Source: Streptomyces qinzhouensis (GTDB lineage Bacteria > Actinomycetota > Actinomycetes > Streptomycetales > Streptomycetaceae). Taken from it: DNA of 64,000 nucleotides. Below are positions 35,028 through 43,595 of this stretch, one piece after another. The notes below the pieces were generated by a model. That model saw only the letters and a program-made list of their open reading frames with translations, had not been told where the DNA came from and searched no databases. The first letter of the stretch is position 1. Every line of letters starts with the position of its first letter. The stretch spans positions 5,890,001 through 5,954,000 of the forward strand of contig NZ_CP042266.1 in NCBI RefSeq assembly GCF_007856155.1, written 5' to 3'. The position numbers and the translations under genes are program-made.

Positions 35028-35633
35028 ATGCCTCTCCCTCCCGAGGAGTCTCAGATTCACGAGAGTGCCCAGGGTCCCCGCGCCACTCCGGCCGCCGGCC
35101 GCACCGCGCCGACCCCTCGTCCCGTACCCGGTCCGCGTTCCACGGCATCCCCCCGCCCGGGGAGCCCCGGCCCGGCGAGGCCGGCGCCCCCGGCCCGTAC
35201 GAACGCCCCCGCTGCGCAGCCTGTAGCGCAGCAGAATCGTTCCCAGCCGCAGATTCAGTTGATCCCCGCTCCGGCGGACGGCGCGCTGGACGCGGCCGAC
35301 GAAGCGGTCGATCTGCTGCTCGACTCCGGGCGGGCGCCCGGCGACGTACTGGTGCTGACCACCGGTGAGCACCACCCGTGGGCGGCGCACGAGCTGACGT
35401 TCGGCGAAGCCGCCTACTGGGCTCAGCACGATGCGGGCGACGACGTCTTCCATGCCGATGCGGGCGCAGTCGACCGGGCCGCGAACCGGCCGGTGGTCGT
35501 GGTCGCGTTCAACGGAGGCGCCGATGACGCCGCCGCCCGTGTCCTGCCCGAGGCGATCAAGAAGGCGACGGCTCTGCTGATCGTGTGCGGTGATCCCCAG
35601 CGGATCAACGCCGTGCTCGGTGTGACTGTCTGA
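35028..35633 (+). CDS. Hypothetical protein with Pro-rich N-terminus and a helicase-C-terminus-like fold
   Basis: 201 residues. Residues 1-75 are Pro/Arg/Ala-rich and probably disordered. Residues about 80-200 read IQLIPAPADGALDAADEAVDLLLD-like sequence followed by PGDVLVLTTGEHHPW, EAAYWAQHDAGDDVFHADAG, RPVVVVAFNGG and LLIVCGDPQRINAVLG. To my eye that resembles the C-terminal RecA-like/2B edge of UvrD-type helicases, without any ATPase motif. This is resemblance by pattern only. It is conserved after rnhB in Streptomyces. Confidence 0.65.
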   Translation: MPLPPEESQIHESAQGPRATPAAGRTAPTPRPVPGPRSTASPRPGSPGPARPAPPARTNAPAAQPVAQQNRSQPQIQLIPAPADGALDAADEAVDLLLDSGRAPGDVLVLTTGEHHPWAAHELTFGEAAYWAQHDAGDDVFHADAGAVDRAANRPVVVVAFNGGADDAAARVLPEAIKKATALLIVCGDPQRINAVLGVTV

Positions 35634-35699
35634 CCGTCGCCCGCTCGGCCCCGCCCCGGCCCGCTCGGGCCGGTGGCGGGCTGCGCGGCGCCCCGCTCC

Positions 35700-35737
35700 G
35701 TTCTCCGGCCTGTCCCGGTGAGGGCAGACCGGAGAAC
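35700..35737. terminator. Hairpin between two convergent unknown genes
   Basis: GTTCTCCGG (35700-35708) pairs with CCGGAGAAC (35729-35737); inner bases can pair further (CTG/CAG). It lies in the 250-nt gap between stops at 35633 and 35884. Confidence 0.6.
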
Positions 35738-35883
35738 GGCTCGGCCCGGGAAGCCGTGGCTCATGCGCCCCGGCGCCCGGCCGGGGTTCGGAAGGGTGCT
35801 CCGAAGAGCGGTCCCCGCGCTGTCTCCGGATGTCCGGGCGCTGAGGTGATCCGTAAGGCGGACCAGGTGGTACGTGCCTGCCC

Positions 35884-36501
35884 TCAGCGGGCCGCCGTAC
35901 GCCGCAGGGCCTCCGAGGAGCCGCCGGCCGTGCGCAGTTCGTACGGTTCGGATGCCATCGTGTCGGCGAGATCACCCGGTACGGAGGTGGAGTTCGGCCG
36001 ACGGCCGCCCCGGCCCTCGCCGAACACCTGCCAGCCGCCCCGGGTCAGCGTGATGTAAGCCCCGCAGCGCAGACCGTGCAGGGTGCAGGCGTCACGCAGT
36101 CCCCACATCCACGCGCCGTCCTCCTCGGTCCACCGCTCGTCGCCCTCGCGGCAGTAGAGCAGGACAGCGGTGCGCACCGGGGTCCGGCGGCGGAGGTCGT
36201 GCGGGATGACCCGGCGGAGATGGGCCAGCAGGGCGTTACGGAACTCCCAGCCGTCAGCGGGTGCCGAGCGCCGGGCGAACGAGGCACTCGCGGCCAGCCG
36301 TTCCTCGGGGTCGAGTACGGCGACGACGGCAGTGGAGGGGGTTGGCCGGTGGCGAGTGTGCAGTCCGCTGACCACTTCTCGGGGGTTGCGCAGCAGCGGG
36401 ATTCCTGCCGCCGTCCACTCGGAGGGCTGGAGCATCCGGGCGAGACGGCTGGCGGAACCGCTTGTCGAAGTAGCTGCGGACGAAGCGAATCCGAAGGTCA
36501 C
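35884..36501 (-). CDS. Hypothetical protein
   Basis: 205 residues, no confidently recognised family. Seen: LQPSEWTAAGIPLLRNPREVV near the N-terminus, TAVVAVLDPEERLAASASFAR (a strand-loop pattern somewhat like the RadC/JAB fold, but without its metal ligands), LRRRTPVRTAVLLYCREGD, and AYITLTRGGWQVFGEG. The GTG at 36501 lies 3 nt after GGGAGG; an internal ATG (LARMLQPSEW) is an alternative. It is downstream of recQ on the same strand with a 227-nt gap. Confidence 0.6.
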   Translation of the reverse strand: MTFGFASSAATSTSGSASRLARMLQPSEWTAAGIPLLRNPREVVSGLHTRHRPTPSTAVVAVLDPEERLAASASFARRSAPADGWEFRNALLAHLRRVIPHDLRRRTPVRTAVLLYCREGDERWTEEDGAWMWGLRDACTLHGLRCGAYITLTRGGWQVFGEGRGGRRPNSTSVPGDLADTMASEPYELRTAGGSSEALRRTAAR

Positions 36502-36728
36502 GATCCTCCCTTCGCATACGCGCCCACAGTGCGGGCAGGGTCGGGTGAGGGCGCACCGCGGCACAGCCCTTCAGACCACCGAGGGACCGCGCGGGGAGCA
36601 TTTCAATTCTTCCTGGCTCGTCCGGATGCGGCAACGAGCAATTCGAATGCACTGGCAGGAATGGGCGGGTATGCCGTGGATATCCCTGCCCCCAGACTTC
36701 CCGGTGACCACTATCGTGCCCATCGGCG

Positions 36729-38918
36729 TCACCCTTGAACCGCGAGGACCAGCGGAAACACCCCCCTCGCACCGGATTTCCGCAGCAGCCGGGCCGCGAC
36801 AGCAAGGGTCCAGCCGGTGTCCGAAAGGTCGTCGACGAGCAGTACCGGTCCGTCGGCCGCCGCCAAGGCCGCGGCGAGGGGGGCCGGGACGGTGAACGCC
36901 TCGTGCAGGGCTCGCACACGCTGGGCGCTGTTGGACCGGGAAGGCCGGGCCCCCGTTCCGTCCGGGGTGTACTCGACGGAGCCCAGCAGCGGCATCCGGC
37001 CGATACCGGCGATCCGGGTGCCGAGCGACCCGATCAGCTGCGGCCTGGTGCGGGAGGCAACAGTGACCACACCGACGGGCCGGGCGGGGGCGTCCGGCGC
37101 CCCGGATGCCCACCCTCCGGGACCCTTCGCCCAGTCGGCGAGCACGGTCACCACCGCATCCGCGACATCGTCGGGCACCGGGACGTCCGGCGCCTGCGGT
37201 GTCAGCATCGGACGGAGGCGGTTGCCCCAGCCGATATCGGAGAGACGTCCCAGCGCGCGGCCGGGGAAGGTCTGCTCCCCTTCGGGGATCCGGCCCTTGA
37301 GGGGGATGCCCACCGCCGCCATACCGGTGGGCCACATCCGGCGCGGCTCCACCTCGACACCGGGCCGCCCCAGCTCGCCGCGTGCCGTGTCCAGGGCGGA
37401 ATCGGAGACTTTGTCGCTGAACCGGCTTCCCGCGCAGTTGTCGCACCGGCCACAGGGGACCGCTTCGGAGTCGTCCAACTGGCGTCGCAGAAACTCCATC
37501 CGACAGCCCGTCGACAGCGCGTACTCCCGCATCGCCTGCTGCTCGACTTCGCGCTGACGGGCGACCCGGGCATACCGCTCCGCGTCGTACACCCAGGGGC
37601 GGCCGGTGGCGGTCCAGCCGCCCTTGACCCGCCGCACGGCCCCGTCCACGTCGAGGACCTTGAGCATGGTCTCCAGCCTGGTGCGCCGCAGGTCGACGAG
37701 GGGTTCCAGCGCGGGCAGGGACAGCGGGCGGTCGGACCGGGCCAGCACGTCGAGCGTCCGGCGCACGAGATCCTCGGAGGGGAAGCCGACCGAGGCGAAG
37801 TACTGCCAAATGGCCTCGTCCTCCCGGCCGGGCAGCAGCAGTACCTCCGCGTGCTCCACCCCGCGGCCGGCCCGGCCCACCTGCTGGTAGTACGCGATGG
37901 GCGAGGACGGTGAGCCGAGATGCACCACGAAGCCGAGGTCCGGCTTGTCGAATCCCATGCCCAGCGCCGAAGTGGCGACGAGCGCCTTGACGCGGTTGGC
38001 GAGCAGATCGTCCTCGGCCTGCTGCCGCTCGGCGTTCTCCGTGCGCCCGGTGTACGAGGCGACCGTGTGGCCGCACTGGCGCAGATAGGCGGTGACCTCC
38101 TCGGCGGCGGCCACCGTGAGGGTGTAGACGATTCCGGAGCCCGGCAGCTCGCCGATGTGGTCGGCGAGCCAGGCGAGCCGGGTCGCGGCATCGGGCAGCC
38201 TCAGCACCCCGAGACTCAGGCTCTCCCGGTCGAGCGGCCCGCGCAGGACGAGGGCGTCGGTCCCCGCGCCCGTGCCCAACTGCTCGGCGACATCAGCCGT
38301 GACCCGGGTGTTGGCCGTCGCCGTGGTCGCGAGAACGGGGACGTCGGCGGGCAGCTCCGCCAGCATCGTGCGGAGTCTGCGGTAGTCCGGGCGGAAGTCG
38401 TGGCCCCAGTCGGAGATGCAGTGTGCCTCGTCCACCACCAGCAGCCCTGTCGCGGCGGACAGCTCGGGCAGGACCTGGTCGCGGAAGTCGGGATTGTTCA
38501 GCCGCTCGGGGCTGACCAGCAGTACATCCACGTCGCCGGAGGCGACCTCGGCCTTGACCGCGTCCCACTCCTCCTGATTGGACGAGTTGATCGTGCGGGC
38601 GCGGATACCGGCCCGGGCCGCCGCATCCACCTGATTCCGCATGAGCGCGAGAAGGGGAGAGACGATCACGGTCGGGCCCGCGCCCCGCTGCCGCAGCAGG
38701 GACGTCGCGACGAAGTACACCGCGGACTTGCCCCAGCCGGTGCGCTGGACGACCAGGGCCCTGCGCCGGTGCGCCACCAGCGCCTCGATGGCCAGCCACT
38801 GGTCCTCGCGCAGCCTGGCCGCACCGGTGTGGTCGGAGACGAGACGGGCGAGCACGGCGTCGGCCGAGGTCCTGAGGTCCGCGGGATCCGCGAGGTCTGC
38901 GTGGGTCATGGCCTCCAT
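36729..38918 (-). CDS. recQ: RecQ-family DNA helicase fused to a phosphoribosyltransferase-like domain
   Basis: 729 residues. Helicase core: LREDQWLAIEALV, Walker A QRTGWGKSAVYF (family usual QPTGAGKS), VVDEAHCISDWGHDFRPDYRR, ALGMGFDKPDLGFVVH and QQVGRAGR. A four-Cys zinc site follows (GCRMEFLR..PCGRCDNCAG, about 475-505). The C-terminal 200 residues are not RQC/HRDC: they contain MWPTGMAAVG, GRALGRLSDIGWGNRLR and, near residue 700, VLLVDDLSDTGWTLAVAARL, a PRPP-binding motif of type I phosphoribosyltransferases. Two starts are possible (38918 or 38909). A double DnaA-box palindrome lies 43 nt upstream. Confidence 0.92.
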   Translation of the reverse strand: MEAMTHADLADPADLRTSADAVLARLVSDHTGAARLREDQWLAIEALVAHRRRALVVQRTGWGKSAVYFVATSLLRQRGAGPTVIVSPLLALMRNQVDAAARAGIRARTINSSNQEEWDAVKAEVASGDVDVLLVSPERLNNPDFRDQVLPELSAATGLLVVDEAHCISDWGHDFRPDYRRLRTMLAELPADVPVLATTATANTRVTADVAEQLGTGAGTDALVLRGPLDRESLSLGVLRLPDAATRLAWLADHIGELPGSGIVYTLTVAAAEEVTAYLRQCGHTVASYTGRTENAERQQAEDDLLANRVKALVATSALGMGFDKPDLGFVVHLGSPSSPIAYYQQVGRAGRGVEHAEVLLLPGREDEAIWQYFASVGFPSEDLVRRTLDVLARSDRPLSLPALEPLVDLRRTRLETMLKVLDVDGAVRRVKGGWTATGRPWVYDAERYARVARQREVEQQAMREYALSTGCRMEFLRRQLDDSEAVPCGRCDNCAGSRFSDKVSDSALDTARGELGRPGVEVEPRRMWPTGMAAVGIPLKGRIPEGEQTFPGRALGRLSDIGWGNRLRPMLTPQAPDVPVPDDVADAVVTVLADWAKGPGGWASGAPDAPARPVGVVTVASRTRPQLIGSLGTRIAGIGRMPLLGSVEYTPDGTGARPSRSNSAQRVRALHEAFTVPAPLAAALAAADGPVLLVDDLSDTGWTLAVAARLLRKSGARGVFPLVLAVQG

Positions 38919-38960
38919 GGAACCCGATGGGACCGACAGGAAGCGAACGCGGCCGCAAGC

Positions 38961-38982
38961 CTGTGGATAACGTTATCCACAG
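38961..38982. promoter_or_regulatory. 22-bp perfect palindrome made of two opposed DnaA boxes
   Basis: CTGTGGATAAC followed directly by its reverse complement. It contains TGTGGATAA (38962-38970) and TTATCCACA (38973-38981), both perfect DnaA boxes (TTATNCACA), in opposite orientation 2 bp apart. It lies between the divergent recQ and DUF4192 genes, 43 bp from recQ and 41 bp from the other start. It may be a DnaA-controlled operator or the site of an unknown dimeric repressor. Confidence 0.75.
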
Positions 38983-39022
38983 GGGTCGCGGCAATCGCCG
39001 CCGTCCTGCGACCGTCGGTGGC

Positions 39023-40468
39023 ATGAACGAGCACCGAGATCCTCAGAACGGCGCGCACGGCGCGCACGACATCGAAGCGGCGGCCGGCGCGGCCCCGCTC
39101 GGCGGCGCGGGGCGAGCCACGGGCCCGGACGAGCAGATCACCTTGCGGGGGCCGGCCGAACTCGCCGACTGCCTGCCCTATCTGCTGGGCTACCACCCTT
39201 CCGACTCCGTGGTCCTGGTGGCCCTGCACGGCGAGCGCGGACGTTTCGGCGGCCGTGTGAAGCTGGGTATCCCCGGGTCCCCTGGGGAGTGGGAGCCGAC
39301 CGCCCGGCAGCTCGCGGAATGCCTGATCGAGACAAGCCGGCGGCGGGACGGGCGCCCCGACGGCATCGTGCTCTTCCTCTGCCGGGAACCGGTCGAGGGC
39401 CGGACCGGCCGCGATGTGATGGAGTGGCTGCGCCCCTTCGCCCAGCGGCTGCGCACCGCGTGCGGCAACCTCGACGTTCCCGTGTTCGAGGCACTGTGCA
39501 TCTCCGGCGGACGGTTCTGGTCCTACTGCTGTCCGGACGAGCGGTGCTGCCCCGTGGAGGGAGCGGCGCTGGTCGCCCCCGGCACCTCCGTCCTGGCGGC
39601 GGCCGCGACCTATGCGGGGGTCGGGCTGAGGGGGTCCCAGAAGCAGTTGGAAGCACGCCTCGAACCGCTTTCCGAGCAGGTCTCGGGCGGGCAGCGGCGC
39701 GCGCTCGACGGCGCGGGCGTGGATCTGGTCCGGGGCATGCTCGTCGGGGGACGGGAGCGACGGGGAATCGGCGATGACACGATCGCCCTGGCCAGGATGC
39801 TGATGGACCGGCTGGCCGAAGCGGAGAGGATCACGAGCCCACCGCTCGCCGATGCCGCCGATGACCGGCTCATCAGCGACGACGAGGCGGCGTTCGTGAT
39901 CCTCGGGCTCCAGGACCGGGAGACCCGCGACCGGGCCGCCGCCTGGATGGAGGGGCCGGAGGCGGAGCCCGCGCTGCGGCTGTGGCGGGCCCTGTCCAGG
40001 CGCTGCGTCGGGCCCTACACCGAACACGCGGCCGCGCCGCTGACCCTCGCGGGCTGGGTCGCCTGGTCGACCGGCGACGAACCGGCCGCGAGGATCGCCC
40101 TCGCGGCGGCTCTGCGCAGCGATGCCGAGTATGTCTTCGCGCTCCTGCTGCACCAGGCATGCAACGAGGGTGTGGAGCCGGAGGCCATCCGGAAGTGGCT
40201 TCGGCAGGGCGGCGCGGAACCGCGCGACCTGACAATCCCCGGTGCCGGGGCGGCCACCGAGAAATCGGGCACCGGGGTGCCGGATTCCCCGGGAGGCCCG
40301 GCGCGGCCGCAGGTGCGGTCGGTGCGCCCGGCAGCGGGGCGGCCGGGCGGCCGGAAGGCTGCGGTGCGTCCGGGCGGGCAGGGACCCTCGGCGGGCGTCC
40401 GGGGGCGGGCCGGAGGAGGGGCCCGCCGCAGCGGTGGCCGGACGGAGGGCGCCCTGGGCGATACATGA
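39023..40468 (+). CDS. DUF4192 domain protein
   Basis: 481 residues. The DUF4192 signature begins ITLRGPAELADCLPYLLGYHPSDSVVLVALHG; CISGGRFWSYCCPDERCCP carries a Cys cluster typical of the family; the middle region is helical (LARMLMDRLAEAERI). The last 80 residues are low-complexity Gly/Pro/Arg. The function is unknown; the family is common in actinobacteria. It is divergent from recQ, with the DnaA-box palindrome between them. The ATG at 39023 has only a weak GGTGG ribosome site. Confidence 0.87.
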   Translation: MNEHRDPQNGAHGAHDIEAAAGAAPLGGAGRATGPDEQITLRGPAELADCLPYLLGYHPSDSVVLVALHGERGRFGGRVKLGIPGSPGEWEPTARQLAECLIETSRRRDGRPDGIVLFLCREPVEGRTGRDVMEWLRPFAQRLRTACGNLDVPVFEALCISGGRFWSYCCPDERCCPVEGAALVAPGTSVLAAAATYAGVGLRGSQKQLEARLEPLSEQVSGGQRRALDGAGVDLVRGMLVGGRERRGIGDDTIALARMLMDRLAEAERITSPPLADAADDRLISDDEAAFVILGLQDRETRDRAAAWMEGPEAEPALRLWRALSRRCVGPYTEHAAAPLTLAGWVAWSTGDEPAARIALAAALRSDAEYVFALLLHQACNEGVEPEAIRKWLRQGGAEPRDLTIPGAGAATEKSGTGVPDSPGGPARPQVRSVRPAAGRPGGRKAAVRPGGQGPSAGVRGRAGGGARRSGGRTEGALGDT

Positions 40469-40634
40469 CGGCGGCGGCAGCGGGAGGCGTCGGGCCGCTG
40501 TGACCGGCCCGACGCCGGACCCGGCGCTCGGCGGGTGGCGGATGGCGGCGAGGGGCCGGCCGGACCGGGGGAAGGGACGGGGAGCAGAGGAGCGGGGAGA
40601 AGGCGAAAGGAGTGTTTATCGTCAGGCAGACGAC

Positions 40635-40640
40635 TATGAT
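40635..40640 (+). promoter_or_regulatory. Putative -10 box for the NUDIX gene, overlapped by a dyad
   Basis: TATGAT ends 7 nt before the ATG at 40648, and there is no ribosome site at that ATG. A dyad TCGTC-AGGCA-GACGA (40619-40633) stands just upstream and could be an operator. Confidence 0.55.
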
Positions 40641-40647
40641 CACGGTC

Positions 40648-41415
40648 ATGTCTCCCTACGACCCGTCGGCCTTTCCCCCCTTTGCCGTCACCGTCGATCT
40701 GGTCGTGCTCACGGTGCGCCGTCATGCGCTCTGCGCGCTGGTGGTACGCCGCGGGGAAGCGCCGTTCCAGGGGCGATGGGCGCTGCCGGGCGGGTTCGTG
40801 CGGGCGGACGAGGATCTGGCGGGGGCGGCCGCACGGGAGCTGGCCGAGGAGACTGGGCTGAGCGCCCATGATCCGGCGTCGCCGGAGCTCGGCGGCGGTG
40901 CCCATCTGGAACAGCTCGCCACCTACGGCGACCCCGAGCGTGATCCCCGGATGCGGGTGGTCAGCGTCGCGCATCTGGTGCTGGCGCCCGATCTGCCCGC
41001 GCCCCGGGCCGGTGGTGACGCGCACGGCGCGCGCTGGGCACCCGTGGAGGACGTCCTCGGCCAGGAAGCGGGGTCGGCCGGGGAGGGTGACGAGCAGTCG
41101 GGGCCGCTCGCGTTCGACCATGCGCGGATTCTGGCGGACGGGGTGGAGCGGGCGCGCTCCAAGATCGAGTACTCGTCGCTGGCCACGGCCTTCTGTACGC
41201 CGGAGTTCACCGTGGGTGAGCTGCGGCGGGTGTACGAGGCGGTGTGGGGTGTGGCCCTCGACCCCAGGAACTTCCACCGGAAGGTGACCGGTACCCCGGG
41301 GTTCCTGGTTCCGGCGGGCGGGACGACCACCCGGCAGGGCGGCCGGCCGGCCCAGTTGTTCCGGGCGGGCGGGGCGACGTTGCTCAATCCGCCGATGCTG
41401 CGCCCCGAGATCTGA
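40648..41415 (+). CDS. NUDIX hydrolase-like regulator (NrtR type)
   Basis: 255 residues. The N-terminal NUDIX domain has GRWALPGGFVRADEDLAGAAARELAEETGL, close to GX5EX7REUXEE: G..AARELAEETG is intact, so hydrolysis is possible. The C-terminal domain (about 160-255) reads IEYSSLATAFCTPEFTVGELRRVYEAVWG..LDPRNFHRKV, the winged helix of NrtR-type NAD-metabolism regulators. The dyad at 40619-40633 next to the -10 box could be its own operator. The ATG at 40648 fits a leaderless mRNA. Confidence 0.88.
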   Translation: MSPYDPSAFPPFAVTVDLVVLTVRRHALCALVVRRGEAPFQGRWALPGGFVRADEDLAGAAARELAEETGLSAHDPASPELGGGAHLEQLATYGDPERDPRMRVVSVAHLVLAPDLPAPRAGGDAHGARWAPVEDVLGQEAGSAGEGDEQSGPLAFDHARILADGVERARSKIEYSSLATAFCTPEFTVGELRRVYEAVWGVALDPRNFHRKVTGTPGFLVPAGGTTTRQGGRPAQLFRAGGATLLNPPMLRPEI

Positions 41416-41639
41416 CCGGTCGGCCGGGAGCCGTCGCGAACCCGCCCCCGCGTGCTTCGGGCATGGGGTGATACGACCGTGGTGGGGCTCTGTGTTCCGG
41501 GCGGGCGATGGGGAGGAAGGCCGTGCCCGGGACACCCGGGTAACGATAATGCGCAAAAAGTCCGAAATGTCGAGTTATTGTGCTCGGTGCCCGCATGCCA
41601 CCGGGCGGCCCTCCGGGCCGTCCCTCCGTGGGAGACGCG

Positions 41640-43412
41640 ATGCTCCAGGCCATCGGACTGACCAGCGCCCCCCGGCGGGAGCTTCCTCCCGCCGTCGACG
41701 ATCTTTCCTTCGACGCCGCTCCCGGCCTGGTCACGGTCCTGCTGGGGGCCGCGGGCGCGGGCAAGACAACCGCGCTGCGCCTGATGCTGGAGCTCGAACC
41801 AGGTCAGGGCGTCACGTACTACCGCGGCAGCAGACTGGCCGACCTCGCGCACCCCGCGCGCGAAGTGGGCGCCCTGCTCGGCGACGTGCCCGGGCATCCC
41901 GCACGGACCGCCCGGGGCCAACTGCGGATGCTCTGCGCGGCCGCCGGGGTGCCGATGGCCCGGGCCGGAGAACTCCTGGAAGCCATGGAGCTCGAGGACG
42001 TCGCCGATGAACACCTCGGCACGCTCCCGCTCGCCATGGACCGGCGGCTCGGGCTCGCCTCCGCGCTGCTGGGCGACCCCGCCACGCTCCTTCTCGACGA
42101 GCCCGCGAAAGGGCTCTCGCCCCGCGACCAGGCATGGCTGTACGGCGCGCTGCGCGGTCACGCCGAACGCGGCGGGGCGGTGCTGTGCACCGTCGCCGAT
42201 CCCAAGGAGGCCGCCCGGGTCGCGGACCGGGTCGTCACCCTCGACGCGGGGCGGCTCGTCGCCGATCAGGACGGAGCCGAGTTCGCCCGCACCCGGCTGC
42301 GCCCGCGCGTCTCCGTCCGTACCCCGCACACGGCACGCCTCGCCGACGTCGTCCACCGCGAGGCGCGCGCCGCCCGCCGCTCCGTCGAAGTCGTCACGGA
42401 GCGCGGCGGGCTGCTGTCCGTCTACGGGAGCACCTGCGCCGAGGTCGGCGAGACCGCCTTCCGGCACGGTGTCCTCGTCCACCGCCTCGCCGACGAGACC
42501 GGCGACAACCCGCCCGCTCCCGCCGAGGCGCGGCCCGAGCCCGGTTCCACCACCGCGCCCCCGGAACCCACCCGGGTCTTCCGGCTCCGCCGCGGCGCCA
42601 CCGAGGGACTCCCCGGCACGCTGCCCGTGCCCCGGCCGGTGACCAGCCCCGCCCGCCCCCTGCGGTACGAACTCCATCGCCTCCTGGGAGTGCGCACGGC
42701 CTGGTGGATCGCCGCCGCCGCAGTACTGGTCTCGGTGGCCCTCGGGCTGCTGCTCGCCCGGTCCCGCGACACCCCGGTCCAGGTCGCGGTCGCCGCCTGG
42801 CCGGGCTTCCTCCCGCTGCCCCCCGCGGCCGTCGCGGCCGGGCTGGTCGGCGCCCTCTCCTTCGGCGACGAGTTCCGCTATCCGGCGCTCGCGGCCGCGC
42901 GCGGCACCGTACCGCGCCGCTTGGGACTGCTGCTCGCCAAGCTCGCGGTGACCGCGGCCTATGCGCTGCTGCTCGCCCTGCTCGTCGCCGTCGCGGGATT
43001 CCAGACGCTCGGACTGGTGTACGGCTTCCATGCGACCGAGCTGCCGGGGAACTGGCCGGCGCTCGTCGCGGGCTGGGGCGGCCTCGCGGTCGGTTGTGCC
43101 TGGGCCGGGCTGCTCGCCGCCGGGACGTTCCGGTCGACGGCCGCCGGGGCCGCCGCCGTACTGGCCGTCCCGGTCCTTGTCACCCCTCTCGTTCAGAAGG
43201 CCCTGGTCGCCTCCTCGGTGCGGTCCGTCGCCGGTCTTCCGGGCCGGCTCCGCGAACTGACCTGGGTGCGGCTGCCGCATCAGGCGGACGTATGGCTGGT
43301 GGCGGGCGCCCGGCTGCTCACCCGGCCCGTCGGTGTGGCCCTCGCACTGTCGCTGGCCGGACTCGTCTGCGCGTATGCCGCCCTCGGGCTCCGCCGCCGG
43401 GCACGGTGGTGA
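41640..43412 (+). CDS. ABC transporter, ATPase fused to a membrane domain
   Basis: 590 residues. ATPase part (1-220): Walker A LLGAAGAGKTTALRL, a degenerate signature around LPLAMDRRLGLASALLGD in place of LSGGQ, Walker B TLLLDEPAKGLS. A Pro-rich linker (about 300-350) is followed by five or six membrane helices (WWIAAAAVLVSVALGLLLA and onwards). It is probably an exporter half; the substrate is unknown. The ATG at 41640 has GGGAG 5 nt upstream; an ATG at 41595 is an alternative. It precedes whiH, as in S. coelicolor. Confidence 0.85.
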   Translation: MLQAIGLTSAPRRELPPAVDDLSFDAAPGLVTVLLGAAGAGKTTALRLMLELEPGQGVTYYRGSRLADLAHPAREVGALLGDVPGHPARTARGQLRMLCAAAGVPMARAGELLEAMELEDVADEHLGTLPLAMDRRLGLASALLGDPATLLLDEPAKGLSPRDQAWLYGALRGHAERGGAVLCTVADPKEAARVADRVVTLDAGRLVADQDGAEFARTRLRPRVSVRTPHTARLADVVHREARAARRSVEVVTERGGLLSVYGSTCAEVGETAFRHGVLVHRLADETGDNPPAPAEARPEPGSTTAPPEPTRVFRLRRGATEGLPGTLPVPRPVTSPARPLRYELHRLLGVRTAWWIAAAAVLVSVALGLLLARSRDTPVQVAVAAWPGFLPLPPAAVAAGLVGALSFGDEFRYPALAAARGTVPRRLGLLLAKLAVTAAYALLLALLVAVAGFQTLGLVYGFHATELPGNWPALVAGWGGLAVGCAWAGLLAAGTFRSTAAGAAAVLAVPVLVTPLVQKALVASSVRSVAGLPGRLRELTWVRLPHQADVWLVAGARLLTRPVGVALALSLAGLVCAYAALGLRRRARW

Positions 43413-43450
43413 CGGCCGGCCCCGCGCGCCGTACGCGCATTGCCGTGATG

Positions 43451-43504
43451 ATCCGCTGATCGGATCGACGACACTCGGAGAAATATCCACTTCTATCCGA
43501 TAAG
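43451..43504 (+). promoter_or_regulatory. whiH upstream region with sigma-WhiG-like -10 and a dyad
   Basis: TCCGATAA (43497-43504) matches 7 of 8 bases of the sigma-WhiG -10 consensus GCCGATAA; no good TAAA -35 is found at the expected 15-16 nt spacing. A dyad GATCCG-CTGAT-CGGATC (43451-43467) lies upstream and may bind a regulator. whiH is known to depend on sigma-WhiG. Confidence 0.5.
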
Positions 43505-43595
43505 TCGTCAATTGTGGGGGGAGCGCCGATCACCCTTTCGTGTGCTTTTCACCAAAGACCTCAAGGCCCGCGAAAGCCACGCCGACAAAGGATGC

